DNA from: Bacillota bacterium
GTDB taxonomy: Bacteria; Bacillota; Clostridia; Christensenellales; CAG-138
Assembly: GCA_023390655.1 (NCBI GenBank)
Contig: JAEWCL010000023.1
Location: 62,001 to 126,000, forward strand
DNA length: 64,000 nucleotides
Direction of reading: 5' to 3'
Part shown: positions 48,593-57,326 of the stretch, piece by piece
How positions within the stretch are numbered: position 1 is the first letter of the stretch
Layout of the letters: every line of letters begins with the position of its first letter
The notes under the pieces: model-generated
Told to the model about the DNA's origin: nothing
Seen by the model: only the letters and a program-made list of their open reading frames with translations
The model's database searches: none
Position numbers and translations under genes: made by a program

Positions 48593-49489
48593 TTAAAACC
48601 ACTTGTTCTTTTTGAAGTAGATAATCTCAATCACCACAACTGCAACGCTTGCGAGTATGACGAGCGGGTACATGCCCGCCCAGTCGTATTCGGGCATGTG
48701 TAAATTCATGCCGTACCACCCTACGATGAGCGTCAGCGGCAGGAAGATGGCGGTGATGACGGTGAATATCTTCATGATGTTGTTGAGGCTGATATCCACC
48801 TCCGCCTGATACGACTCGCGCACCTGTGTCACATAATCGCGTAAGTTCATTGCGCTGTGGTACAGGCGGTCCACCCGCGCGGAATACAGGCGGAAAAAGC
48901 GCAGGGCATGCTCGTCAAACAGATCGTTTTCGTTTTCTTCCATTTCGTCGAGCGCCAAAAGCGTCTGCTCATAAAAGCGTTTGAGCGCCATCAGCCTGCG
49001 CCTAAGGCCAATGATTTCGCGCACGCAATCCCGCTTTTTGGTGGTCAGCAGCGCGTTTTCAAGGTCCGCCACCTCAAGCTCTATGCTCTCATGCAGCTGC
49101 ACATGGCCGTCGGTGAGTTTCTCCAGCAAATTGCAGAACAGGCGCGAAAGCGTCATACCCTGTATAGGCGCGAACGAAAGCAGCCGCTCCATCTCCTCGG
49201 GCTCTTTTGAGAACACCAGCAACAGATTGGACCGGATGCACACGCAGGCGTGCAGCGGCGTTTTGCGCTTGCCCGGAAACGCGTGCAGGCAAAGATAGCC
49301 TGTATCCCCGTGTAAGGTATAGGCGCTTGCATGTTGCGTCTCGTAAGTGCACACAAGCTCTTCCTGCAGCGAAAAGCGCTCCGCAGCCTCTGCAAGCGCA
49401 TCAAAACTGAACACGCCAAGATAGGCGATCCCCTCTTGTAAGTCGCCGTTCTCCTGCTGCATGTTTCCGTTTTCCAGCCGATAAAGCAT
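48593..49489 (-). CDS. CorA-like divalent cation transporter, second copy
   Basis: A 298-residue protein with a cytoplasmic helical domain and two C-terminal transmembrane helices. The channel motif is 'WYGMNLHMPEYDW' near 265, where the GMN is followed by an M-x-E pattern seen in many bacterial CorA proteins, and the end is basic ('YFKKNKWF'). It is only distantly similar to the CorA-like protein at 40622-41554. ATG 49489 is chosen because GGAGG lies eight bases upstream; the ORF can be extended to TTG 49525 without a site. It follows tex beyond a repeat element. Confidence 0.9.
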   Translation of the reverse strand: MLYRLENGNMQQENGDLQEGIAYLGVFSFDALAEAAERFSLQEELVCTYETQHASAYTLHGDTGYLCLHAFPGKRKTPLHACVCIRSNLLLVFSKEPEEMERLLSFAPIQGMTLSRLFCNLLEKLTDGHVQLHESIELEVADLENALLTTKKRDCVREIIGLRRRLMALKRFYEQTLLALDEMEENENDLFDEHALRFFRLYSARVDRLYHSAMNLRDYVTQVRESYQAEVDISLNNIMKIFTVITAIFLPLTLIVGWYGMNLHMPEYDWAGMYPLVILASVAVVVIEIIYFKKNKWF

Positions 49490-49561
49490 TTCTTTTGCCT
49501 CCGCTGAAAGAATAGCGTAATACAACCGTTACGCTTATCATGTTTCATAGCATAAGGGATT

Positions 49562-49724
49562 CCCAAGGGACGGGCCCCTTGGGCGGGAGTTCAGGGGCAG
49601 AGCCGAGCGCCGCCAGCGGCGGAGAAAGCGAGGCGCAAGCCCAGTGAACAAGGGAACCGCAAGGCAGCGGCTTGCTGCAACGTGGCGCGACCTTTTTGAA
49701 CTGTGTGTGAGCCCCTGAAAAGCC
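49562..49724 (+). repeat. Intergenic repeat element, copy B
   Basis: The element begins with an inverted repeat, CCCAAGGG (49562-49569) and CCCTTGGG (49576-49583). A 9-bp inverted pair TTCAGGGGC (49590-49598) and GCCCCTGAA (49711-49719) encloses about 110 bases of stem-rich sequence that share ordered words with 46401-46530. Like copy A it abuts the 3' end of a minus-strand gene (tex). Confidence 0.5.
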
Positions 49725-51881
49725 TTACGCCTGCTTCTGCTGCTTCATGGTCAGGGAAATGCGCTTTTTCGCGGTATCCACAGACAGCACGCGCACGGAA
49801 ACGACATCCCCCACCGTCACCACCTCGGACGGATGCTTCACGTACCGGTCCGCAAGTTCGGAGATATGCACAAGCCCGTCCTGGTGTACGCCGATGTCCA
49901 CAAACACGCCGAAGTCGATGACATTGCGCACGGTGCCCATTAATTCCATGCCGGGTTTCAGGTCGTTCATGTCCAAAATATCCGTGCGCAACATGGGCGG
50001 CGGCAGGGTATCGCGGATATCCCGCCCGGGCTTTAGCAGCTCCGCTACCATATCCCGCAGGGTCGGTACGCCGACGCCGCATTCCGTTGCAAGCTGTTCT
50101 TCACCAAGCTGCTTGATGCGAAGCGGCAGGGTAGTCAGCGCGCCCGCCTCAATATCCGAAAGCGCGAAACCACACAGGGTAAGAAGCCTCTTTGCGGCGT
50201 CATAGCTTTCCGGATGGACGGCGGTGTTGTCCAAAATGTTCTTCCCGCCGATGACGCGCAAAAATCCCGCGCACTGTTCAAACGCCTTGGGCCCGAGGCG
50301 GGGCACTTTCTTGAGTTCCGTGCGGCTGCGGAAACCGCCGTTTTCGTCCCGGTAGGCGACGACGTTTTTTGCCGCCGTGGCGTTGAGGCCCGAAATATAC
50401 GTCAGAAGCGGTGCGGACGCGGTGTTGACGTCCACGCCGACACTGTTCACGCAATCCTCCACCACGCCGGTAAGCGTCGCGTCAAGATGCGCCGCAGGAA
50501 GGTCGTGCTGGTACTGTCCCACGCCGATGGACTTGGGATCGATCTTGACAAGCTCCGCAAGCGGGTCCTGCAGCCGCCTTGCGATGGAGACGGCGCTTCT
50601 TAATGAAACGTCATACTGCGGGAATTCGGTGGCCGCAAGCTTTGATGCGGAATAGACGGAAGCCCCCGCCTCGTTGACCACCATGTAGCTGACCTTTTCG
50701 GGAAGCTCCGCAATCAATTCCGCCACAAAGATCTCCGCCTCCTTGGAGGCCGTGCCGTTGCCGATGGCGATGATCTCCACATGGTGCGTTGCGATCAGGC
50801 GCTTTAATTCCTTTTTCGCCTCATCCTTTTTATTCTGCGGCGGCGTTGGGTACACCACGGAGGTATCAAGCGCCTTGCCCGTCGCGTCTACAACGGCAAT
50901 CTTGCATCCGGTGCGGTACGCCGGGTCCAGCCCCAGCGCCACCTTGCCGCGCACCGGCGGCTGGAGCAGGAGCGGCTTTAAGTTAAGCGCAAACATGGAG
51001 ATTGCCTGCTCCGCCGCGCGCTCCGTGAGGTCGTTGCGTACCTCGCGCTCAATGGAAGGGAAGATCAGGCGGCTCCACGCGTCCTCTGCGGCTTCGCACA
51101 CACAGGTGGAAGTGATGCTGCCTTCCCGGACAAACTGGCGGTACAGGATCGCGCGGGCGCTGTCCTCATTGAGGCTGAGGGAAACCTTCAAATATCCTTC
51201 CCGCTCACCGCGGTTGATGGCAAGAATGCGGTGGCTGGGCAATGTGCGCACAGGCTCTGAGAACGCGTAATACAGGCGGTAGACCGAGTCTTCTTCCTTT
51301 GTGGCGCGGGAAGAAAGAACACCCTCGCGCCCAATAAGCGCGCGCAACTGCTTTCTTGCGGCGGCATCATCCGAAATCCGCTCGGCAAGGATATCCTTTG
51401 CGCCCGCAATGGCCTCCTCCGCGGTGGAAACACCTTTTTCCGTGTTTACGAACGGGGCGGCAATCGCCATAAGGTCGCCCGTACGCCCGTCCTGCTTCCA
51501 CAGAAGGTCCGCAAGCGGCTCCAATCCTTTTTCCATAGCAATGGTTGCGCGCGTCCTGCGCTTGGGACGGTAAGGCCTGTATAAATCCTCCGCCTCGGCA
51601 AGTGTAATGGCGTTTTCAATGGCGGCCTTCAATTCCTCCGTGAGCTTCTCCTGTGCCGCAACGCTTTCCAATATCTCTTTTTTGCGCGCTTCCAGGTTGC
51701 GCAGATACGTGAGACGTTCGCTGAGCTCGCGCAGCACCTGGTCGTCGCACGAGCCCGTCATTTCCTTGCGGTAGCGGGCGATAAAGGGAATGGTGTTGCC
51801 GTCATCGATCAAAGAGATGATGTTGCCAACATGTTTTGGGTCCAGATGAAATTCGGCGGAAAGTTTTTTTGCGATATCCAT
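49725..51881 (-). CDS. tex: Tex-family RNA-binding transcription accessory protein
   Basis: The 718-residue cytoplasmic protein has the Tex order: N-terminal helical region with 'TIPFIARYRKEMTGSCDD', a YqgF/RNase H-like domain near 320-450 ('VALGLDPAYRTGCKIAVVDATGK'), helix-hairpin-helix motifs near 490-560 ('YISGLNATAAKNVVAYRDENGGF') and a C-terminal S1 RNA-binding domain from about 645 ('GMELMGTVRNVIDFGVFVDIG'). Its exact role in transcription is still debated in the family. The start ATG 51881 has AAAGGA 13 bases away, rather far. It follows plsC after 55 bases. Confidence 0.95.
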   Translation of the reverse strand: MDIAKKLSAEFHLDPKHVGNIISLIDDGNTIPFIARYRKEMTGSCDDQVLRELSERLTYLRNLEARKKEILESVAAQEKLTEELKAAIENAITLAEAEDLYRPYRPKRRTRATIAMEKGLEPLADLLWKQDGRTGDLMAIAAPFVNTEKGVSTAEEAIAGAKDILAERISDDAAARKQLRALIGREGVLSSRATKEEDSVYRLYYAFSEPVRTLPSHRILAINRGEREGYLKVSLSLNEDSARAILYRQFVREGSITSTCVCEAAEDAWSRLIFPSIEREVRNDLTERAAEQAISMFALNLKPLLLQPPVRGKVALGLDPAYRTGCKIAVVDATGKALDTSVVYPTPPQNKKDEAKKELKRLIATHHVEIIAIGNGTASKEAEIFVAELIAELPEKVSYMVVNEAGASVYSASKLAATEFPQYDVSLRSAVSIARRLQDPLAELVKIDPKSIGVGQYQHDLPAAHLDATLTGVVEDCVNSVGVDVNTASAPLLTYISGLNATAAKNVVAYRDENGGFRSRTELKKVPRLGPKAFEQCAGFLRVIGGKNILDNTAVHPESYDAAKRLLTLCGFALSDIEAGALTTLPLRIKQLGEEQLATECGVGVPTLRDMVAELLKPGRDIRDTLPPPMLRTDILDMNDLKPGMELMGTVRNVIDFGVFVDIGVHQDGLVHISELADRYVKHPSEVVTVGDVVSVRVLSVDTAKKRISLTMKQQKQA

Positions 51882-51936
51882 ATTGTCTTTCGTTTCCTTT
51901 GTTCAGTCAAAATACTTTGTGCGTTTTTGCGAAATC

Positions 51937-53226
51937 TCAGTCGGCATAGATGGCGGCGTGCGGAAAATTGCGCCACTGCCCGCCCATCAGGCGGTGGAGT
52001 TCCTCCACCGCCATGAACCATTTTTCCACCGACTGCGTCTCCGGGAAAAACTCATAAAACTCGTTGTCCACAAACGTATAGAACCTGCTGACGTCCGTGC
52101 ACATGCCGAACGTGGGCAGTTGTTCTGGATCGACATGGAAGGAGAACGGCGCCCCTTCCTTGGTGCCCGAAAACGAAAAGCCGCTGTGGTCAAGTGTCAA
52201 TTCGCCTTCCCCCACGATGACGGAGGTCGCCTGGTTTTTTAAGTATTCAAACTTCGGCAGCACGCCAAGCCGCACCCTTTCCCGCAGCATAAACCCGGCA
52301 TCCCGCACTGCGCGGTAGACATGCCTGCGCTGGAGGTCAAACCATTCCCGCGGTGTATCGGGAATGACGCAATCCTCATCCATCGGGATCAGGTCGTAAT
52401 ACGCGTTCATCATCGCGCCGTTGCCGCATTCCATGCACTGTATGGTGCCGCCCTCCGCGTACATGGAAAATTCCTTGTGGCACCTCGGGCACCAGAAAAG
52501 CAGCGTATGAAGGTTATGAGCAATGCGCCCGCCCGCCGCAAACTCCACGCGCGCCTGCTTATTCCAATCATAATCGTCATGATACATCTCCATATCGAGC
52601 TTTGCCTGGATTTCCTCCGCGGACATCCTTGCAATCTGTTCCGGGGATAAGAATTCCGAAACCGTGACATCCACCTGGCCGGGGCGTTCATCCAGACAGT
52701 ACTTTGTGCTGGTCAGATACCCGCCGGAAATTTTCATCATCAGCACGGGAAGCCGGAAATGCTTTAAAAACTTGCCGCTGCCGATTGCGCAGGGCTGGCT
52801 GGCGCCGGAAATGGAGCTCATCCCTTCCGGAAACAGCGCGACGCGCCCGCCGCCATTCAATACCCGCGTTACCTCACGGATGGTGTAGGTGTCCGGCACG
52901 AAATTGCGTTTGGGGATGACCTGCATCAGCCGGAAAACAAACGCGAGGTGGGAACGAAAAAACTCATTGTAGCCCGCCACAAAATTGAGCGTATGCGGGT
53001 AGAACGCCAGCGCCGCGTAAATATAATCGAGCCGCGAGGCGTGATTGCTCACCACGATATACGGCCCCTTGTAAGCCGCGAGATCCACATCGCGCGCGAC
53101 GGTGATATGCAGCTTCTTCTCAAACAGCACCCGCAGCACAAGCACAAGGATGCGGTAGAGGAACGCGGGCGGGGACTTGAGTTTGCGGGTAGCGAGCTTT
53201 TGCCGCAATGTCGGCTTCTGTTCCAT
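51937..53226 (-). CDS. PlsC-like acyltransferase with C-terminal zinc-ribbon extension
   Basis: A 429-residue membrane-associated protein. The acyltransferase part has the HX4D catalytic motif at His62-Asp67 (NHASRLD), the second motif 'KRNFVPD' and 'ALFPEGMSSISG' as the EGxR-like block. Unlike plain 1-acylglycerol-3-phosphate acyltransferases of about 240 residues, it continues with a zinc ribbon near 243-269 (CPRCHKEF and CMECG) and a further beta-rich domain. It should acylate a lysophospholipid or a related lipid; the extension's job is unknown. ATG 53226 has GGGGGA eight bases upstream. It diverges from the ATPase gene at 53295. Confidence 0.8.
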   Translation of the reverse strand: MEQKPTLRQKLATRKLKSPPAFLYRILVLVLRVLFEKKLHITVARDVDLAAYKGPYIVVSNHASRLDYIYAALAFYPHTLNFVAGYNEFFRSHLAFVFRLMQVIPKRNFVPDTYTIREVTRVLNGGGRVALFPEGMSSISGASQPCAIGSGKFLKHFRLPVLMMKISGGYLTSTKYCLDERPGQVDVTVSEFLSPEQIARMSAEEIQAKLDMEMYHDDYDWNKQARVEFAAGGRIAHNLHTLLFWCPRCHKEFSMYAEGGTIQCMECGNGAMMNAYYDLIPMDEDCVIPDTPREWFDLQRRHVYRAVRDAGFMLRERVRLGVLPKFEYLKNQATSVIVGEGELTLDHSGFSFSGTKEGAPFSFHVDPEQLPTFGMCTDVSRFYTFVDNEFYEFFPETQSVEKWFMAVEELHRLMGGQWRNFPHAAIYAD

Positions 53227-53259
53227 CGTACTATTCCCCCAATCATATGAATGCGTAAC

Positions 53260-53288
53260 TTGCCGGCCTTCCCTTGCCGACGTACAAT
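53260..53288 (+). promoter_or_regulatory. Promoter placed for a leaderless transcript
   Basis: TTGCCG (53260-53265), a 17-bp spacer and TACAAT (53283-53288) place the expected transcription start seven bases downstream, at the A of ATG 53295. Confidence 0.55.
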
Positions 53289-53294
53289 AGAGGC

Positions 53295-54029
53295 ATGTTT
53301 ATCAATGCGGTACAAAAACAGCAGGGACACACGGGAGAGGAAGCGTATATCGATGCCATCCCCGCGATCCGTACACTGAAAGAACTCAGGCTTACAAAAC
53401 CGGTCACGTTCTTCGCGGGGGAAAACGGCTCCGGCAAATCGACGCTGCTCGAAGCCATTGCCACCGCATACGGGTTCAACCCGGAAGGCGGTTCAAAGAA
53501 CTTCAACTTCTCCACGCAGGCGTCCCACTCGCGCCTATCCAACCGGCTGCGGCTGGTGAAGGGCATCCCTTACGCCCGGGGCGGCTTTTTTCTGCGCGCC
53601 GAAAGCTTTTATAACGTAGCAACCGAGGTGGACAGGCTGGACCGCGAAGTCGCAAGTATCAGCTTTTTACGCTCCTACGGCGGTAAATCACTGCATGAAC
53701 AATCCCACGGGGAAAGCTTCCTTGCGCTTGCGCTCAACCGCTTCCAGAAAAACGGCCTGTACATCCTGGATGAGCCGGAAGCGGCGCTTTCCCCTTCCCG
53801 GCAATTGACGCTGCTTGCGCGGTTCCATGAGCTTGTCCAGCAAAACGCGCAGTTTCTGATCGCCACGCATTCACCGCTTCTCATGGCCTACCCGGAAGCG
53901 GAAATCCTCTGGCTGGATGAAACAGGGATGCGCCCCATTTCCTACAAGGACACGGAGCATTACCTCGTGACGCGCAGGTTTTTAGAACACCCGCAGCGGA
54001 TGCTCGACATCCTGTTACAGGACATATAA
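53295..54029 (+). CDS. ABC-type predicted ATPase (COG3910-like), probably leaderless
   Basis: A 244-residue soluble ATPase. Walker A is 'GENGSGKST' at 42-50, the signature-like motif 'QSHGESFLALALNRF' lies near 142, Walker B 'LYILDEPEAALSP' follows, and the switch histidine is in 'IATHSPLLMAYP'. There is no membrane partner, so it resembles the stand-alone predicted ATPases related to SMC/RecF-type ABC domains. ATG 53295 has no Shine-Dalgarno sequence, and the promoter puts the transcript start on it. The alternative start TTG 53274 lies inside the promoter. Function is unknown. Confidence 0.82.
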   Translation: MFINAVQKQQGHTGEEAYIDAIPAIRTLKELRLTKPVTFFAGENGSGKSTLLEAIATAYGFNPEGGSKNFNFSTQASHSRLSNRLRLVKGIPYARGGFFLRAESFYNVATEVDRLDREVASISFLRSYGGKSLHEQSHGESFLALALNRFQKNGLYILDEPEAALSPSRQLTLLARFHELVQQNAQFLIATHSPLLMAYPEAEILWLDETGMRPISYKDTEHYLVTRRFLEHPQRMLDILLQDI

Positions 54030-54097
54030 CGGCAAATTTCGTATTTGTTCAACATTGGTATTGTACCTTGCAATCAGCCCTATGCGCAAGCATTGCC

Positions 54098-55021
54098 CTA
54101 TTGCCGCACGGTGGGCTCAAGCACTGTGAGCGTATTGTTGACGGTATTCATATTTATAAGCGCGCCCAGTGGTACCGCCGCTTTGTACACCCCGTGGCCG
54201 GAGGCAAGGTTTGTCATCAAGGGCTTCCCTAAGGGCATGATCACATCCCGGATCAGCGCTTCATAATCCTGCTCATATGCGGGCGGGCAATCCGTGCATT
54301 CCCCCATCAGGATACCTGCACAGTCATCGAACTTGCCCGCAAGCCGCAGGCTGTTGATGTACCGGTAAACGGTATTGACGGGCTCGTGCGTGTCCTCCAG
54401 AAACAGGATGCGCCCGCGCGTGCTGATTTCATACGGCGTACCCAGCGTATCCACAAACGAAGTGAGGTTTCCCCCGACGATTGTGGACGTGATGTTTCCC
54501 GGAATTCGGCCTACCAGCGGCATATCCGGCGGATTTTCAATGGGTCTTGGCGCCTGTGTACTGGAAACCGCCATTAAAAACTGATTGAAGTTATAGGGCG
54601 GCGTATCCGGCCTAAAATCGATCAGCATCAGGCTGTGGAACGTAATGAGATTGCAAAATTGCGTGAGCACGTTCAATAGCACCGTCACATCGCTGTAGCC
54701 CGTGATGATTTTGGGGTTTCTTGCAATGACAGAGAGATTGAGATAGGGAAGTATTCCCGCCACCCCCACGCCGCCGCGCGTCGGGATAATGGCCCGCACC
54801 TCCGGATTTTCAAACATGCTCATCAGATCGGCCGCGCGCTGGTCCTCGGACGCCGCAAGATACCCCGCGTAGGAGTATACATAATTGCCGACCACCACAT
54901 TGAGCCCCATACTCCGCAGCATCATGATACCACGGTCTATGGTGGCCGCGTCTTCGGGGCTTCCCAGCGTGACAATGCCCACCGTATCCCCTACGCGCAA
55001 CATCTGCGGAGCAATCGCCAT
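54098..55021 (-). CDS. LD-carboxypeptidase (S66 family, LdcA/MccF-like)
   Basis: The 307-residue serine peptidase should remove the terminal D-alanine from murein tetrapeptides during wall recycling, or act on related peptides. The Ser-Glu-His triad is visible: Ser110 in 'TGYSDVT', Glu209 in 'LFLEDTHEP' and His276 in 'ASGHGVYK'. The start 'LRVGDTVGIVTLGSPED' is typical. No signal peptide is present, so it is cytoplasmic. ATG 55021 has GGGGA nine bases upstream. MccF-type peptidases of the same family detoxify microcin C-like compounds and cannot be excluded. Confidence 0.9.
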   Translation of the reverse strand: MAIAPQMLRVGDTVGIVTLGSPEDAATIDRGIMMLRSMGLNVVVGNYVYSYAGYLAASEDQRAADLMSMFENPEVRAIIPTRGGVGVAGILPYLNLSVIARNPKIITGYSDVTVLLNVLTQFCNLITFHSLMLIDFRPDTPPYNFNQFLMAVSSTQAPRPIENPPDMPLVGRIPGNITSTIVGGNLTSFVDTLGTPYEISTRGRILFLEDTHEPVNTVYRYINSLRLAGKFDDCAGILMGECTDCPPAYEQDYEALIRDVIMPLGKPLMTNLASGHGVYKAAVPLGALINMNTVNNTLTVLEPTVRQ

Positions 55022-55109
55022 AGTGCATGATCCCCATTCTCTTTTTTCTTACAATATATGGCCGTATGCAGGGGCGCATGTTATATGGGGCACAAAGAAT
55101 ATAATGAAA

Positions 55110-55137
55110 AACAGGCCGGAAACAATTCCGGCCTGTT
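55110..55137 (-). terminator. Terminator of the LCP gene
   Basis: A perfect 12-bp stem AACAGGCCGGAA (55110-55121) and complement (55126-55137) with an ACAA loop is followed on the minus strand by TTTTTCATTATATTC. It lies 23 bases past the LCP stop. Confidence 0.9.
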
Positions 55138-55160
55138 CTGTCTTTTTTCAATGCACAGCC

Positions 55161-56702
55161 CTACTCTGCTTCTTCCACTTCCCCCTCCGGCACAGTTCCC
55201 TGCGGCACGGGGGAAGCCGAGGCCGCGGGAGGCTGCGATACCGCGGCGCCCGGGGCAAGCAGCTCATAGAAGCCGCCCGGCAGCTTCTTTTTGTCTACCT
55301 GCGCCTGCGTGATGTTGCGCGCCACACAGAACGTATACATGGCGTTTGCAAGATCGTACTGCGCCTGCTCGATAGATGTTTTATCAAGCGGCGAAGCAGT
55401 CAGCTTTTCTATGGCCTCCTCCCCCGCGTCCGCCGGAATATTGCGCTGCGCAACCAGCAGCAATGCTTCCATCGCGGCCTTGAGCGGCTCCTGCAATTCC
55501 CGCTCCTTGGGGGTAAGCGCCGCCATCGCTTCCTGCTCCAGCAGGTACTGCGCGCCCTCGGCATAGGTCAGCGCGGCGAACGCGGCTTTGTCCGCACGTA
55601 CATAGTCCAAATCATACCGGGGATTGGTCTTGATATCGATGCCGTAAATCTCCTTGACCAGCTTTTTGAGCTTAGCATTATCCAACACATAGAAGGAAGC
55701 GTTGTATACATTGCTGATATACTCGCCCGCAAGCGTATGGCGGTGGAGGTCCTGCATATCAAGGCCCATGGCAAACACTGTCATGGCGGCAATCTGTTCC
55801 GCATTCAGGTTGGTTTTGATCTTGTCCTGCACAGAGGCGTAAATCTTCGGCAGGTTTACGAGCTGGTTGCGGGATTTTAACTGCTGGAAGATCGCAAACA
55901 GCATGCGCTGCTGCCTGTCCGCCCTGCCGACATCCGTGCTGATGCCTTTTCTGGCGCGCACATAATCAAGCACCTGCTGGCCGTCCATGTGCTGCATGCC
56001 GGTTTCTAATACCCGCCCGTTGAGACGGATTTCCACATCCACGTCATACTCCACGCCGCCCATGGCGTCAACGATGGCCTTGAGGCCCGTCATATCCACG
56101 CCCGCATAATAATCAATGGGTACGCCAAGAAGGTTTTCCACTGTCTTCATCGCATACAGGAAGCCGTCCCCCTCCGCGCTGCCGCCGTGCGCGAACGCTG
56201 CGTTGATCTTCCACCGTCCCTTTTTGTTGTAGATGGGCGCATACGTATCGCGCGGGACGGAAATAAGGTCCACCGTGCCCTTTTCAAAATCCGCCGTCAT
56301 CAGCATAATGACGTCCGAACGGTAATTGTTCTTCGCGTTGCGGTAAAGCGCGCTGTCCTCATCCTCACGCTCGGGACTCTGGTCCCAGCCGAGCATCAGG
56401 ATATTGACCTTGTTTTTCATAAAGCCCAAATCCGCGTTCTGCCGCAGCTCTTCCTCAGGGGAAAGCGTGGGGACCGGCGTAGGGGTTACGGGTGCGCCGG
56501 TGATTGCCGGGCGCTCGGTTGCCGCGGCCTTGGGGGTCTGCGCAATGGGGGATGGCGTTTCAAACGCGCTCATGGGGTTCATAAACATAACGTACGCATA
56601 ACGCCCGCCCACAAACAGCACCGCAATCCCGAGGAAAAGCAAAATGATCTTCCAGACCCGTTTATTTTTGGTAGTGGCGCGGCCGTCTTGCTGTTCTTTC
56701 AT
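55161..56702 (-). CDS. LytR-CpsA-Psr (LCP) family cell-wall ligase
   Basis: The 513-residue protein has a short cytoplasmic N-terminus, one transmembrane helix (about 17-38), a Pro/Thr linker and the extracellular LCP domain near 98-270. Domain motifs include 'NILMLGWDQSPERED', 'RSDVIMLMTADFEKGTVDLISVPRDTY' and 'GVDMTGLKAIVDAMGGVEYDV'. LCP enzymes transfer wall polymers such as teichoic acids or capsule from lipid carriers to peptidoglycan. A long C-terminal region (310-513), helical then Pro/Ala-rich, is unusual in length. ATG 56702 has AAGGAGG nine bases upstream. TATACT at 56769-56764 on the minus strand is a likely -10 box. Confidence 0.92.
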   Translation of the reverse strand: MKEQQDGRATTKNKRVWKIILLFLGIAVLFVGGRYAYVMFMNPMSAFETPSPIAQTPKAAATERPAITGAPVTPTPVPTLSPEEELRQNADLGFMKNKVNILMLGWDQSPEREDEDSALYRNAKNNYRSDVIMLMTADFEKGTVDLISVPRDTYAPIYNKKGRWKINAAFAHGGSAEGDGFLYAMKTVENLLGVPIDYYAGVDMTGLKAIVDAMGGVEYDVDVEIRLNGRVLETGMQHMDGQQVLDYVRARKGISTDVGRADRQQRMLFAIFQQLKSRNQLVNLPKIYASVQDKIKTNLNAEQIAAMTVFAMGLDMQDLHRHTLAGEYISNVYNASFYVLDNAKLKKLVKEIYGIDIKTNPRYDLDYVRADKAAFAALTYAEGAQYLLEQEAMAALTPKERELQEPLKAAMEALLLVAQRNIPADAGEEAIEKLTASPLDKTSIEQAQYDLANAMYTFCVARNITQAQVDKKKLPGGFYELLAPGAAVSQPPAASASPVPQGTVPEGEVEEAE

Positions 56703-57154
56703 ACGCCATACCCTCCTTACAAAATGCTTGCACACGCAAAAAACGCCTGCGCGTGTCCCAACTAGTATACCACTATTGCACGAATTATTGTAAAACCGTA
56801 TGCCTGCCGAAGGAAGCATTTTTTACCCGGAAAAAGTTTGTAATTTTTTCTACAAGGAAAATCAAATACCTATTGATTATCCCGGAAATTCCCGATAAGA
56901 TACAAATAAATACTGTAAGCATTTGGAGAATCGCTTTGGAATATTTATATTAAATTTTACTAAAATAATTTGAGGGAAATAAAATCCAAAAGAAGAATCG
57001 CGCTATTTGGTCGTTTCGATTTTCTTTTCGCTTCTACTACATATGGTAACAAGACGCCGCATTTTACACAACATGCTGTAGGTTGCCGTCGAAGCGTCAC
57101 CCAAACCGTTATTTTACGTAATTTATTTTTGGATTGATTCGTTCCAATTGGAAA

Positions 57155-57162
57155 TTCGACAA
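57155..57162 (-). promoter_or_regulatory. 0A box (Spo0A operator) upstream of spo0A
   Basis: TTCGACAA on plus is TTGTCGAA on minus and contains the full TGTCGAA core of Spo0A binding sites. A second, weaker match, TTTGTCCAA on minus, overlaps the promoter spacer at 57188-57196. Autoregulation by Spo0A~P is inferred. Confidence 0.7.
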
Positions 57163-57181
57163 CAATACCGCATATTCACCC

Positions 57182-57211
57182 CTGACATTGGACAAATTTG
57201 GATGTTACAAT
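57182..57211 (+). promoter_or_regulatory. Probable spo0A promoter
   Basis: CTGACA (57182-57187), an 18-bp spacer and TACAAT (57206-57211) lie about 115 bases before the spo0A start. Confidence 0.55.
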
Positions 57212-57326
57212 ATCCATAACACCAGTAACAACCGTATAAACCAGATTCTTCAATGAAGTTTTTTATAGAACCCAAACCTGTAGTGGGGGATTACAGGATG
57301 GTGATAAAAGCGAAAAGGGGGATCAT

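Larger units (their letters stand above)
56703..57326. other. AT-rich control region between LCP and spo0A
   Basis: This 624-base gap is markedly richer in A/T than its surroundings and holds no ORF that looks real. It contains the LCP -10 box, a TTCCAATTGGAA palindrome (57142-57153), a 0A box at 57155-57162 and the spo0A promoter at 57182-57211, leaving a leader of about 110 bases. It probably integrates several inputs on spo0A. Confidence 0.6.
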
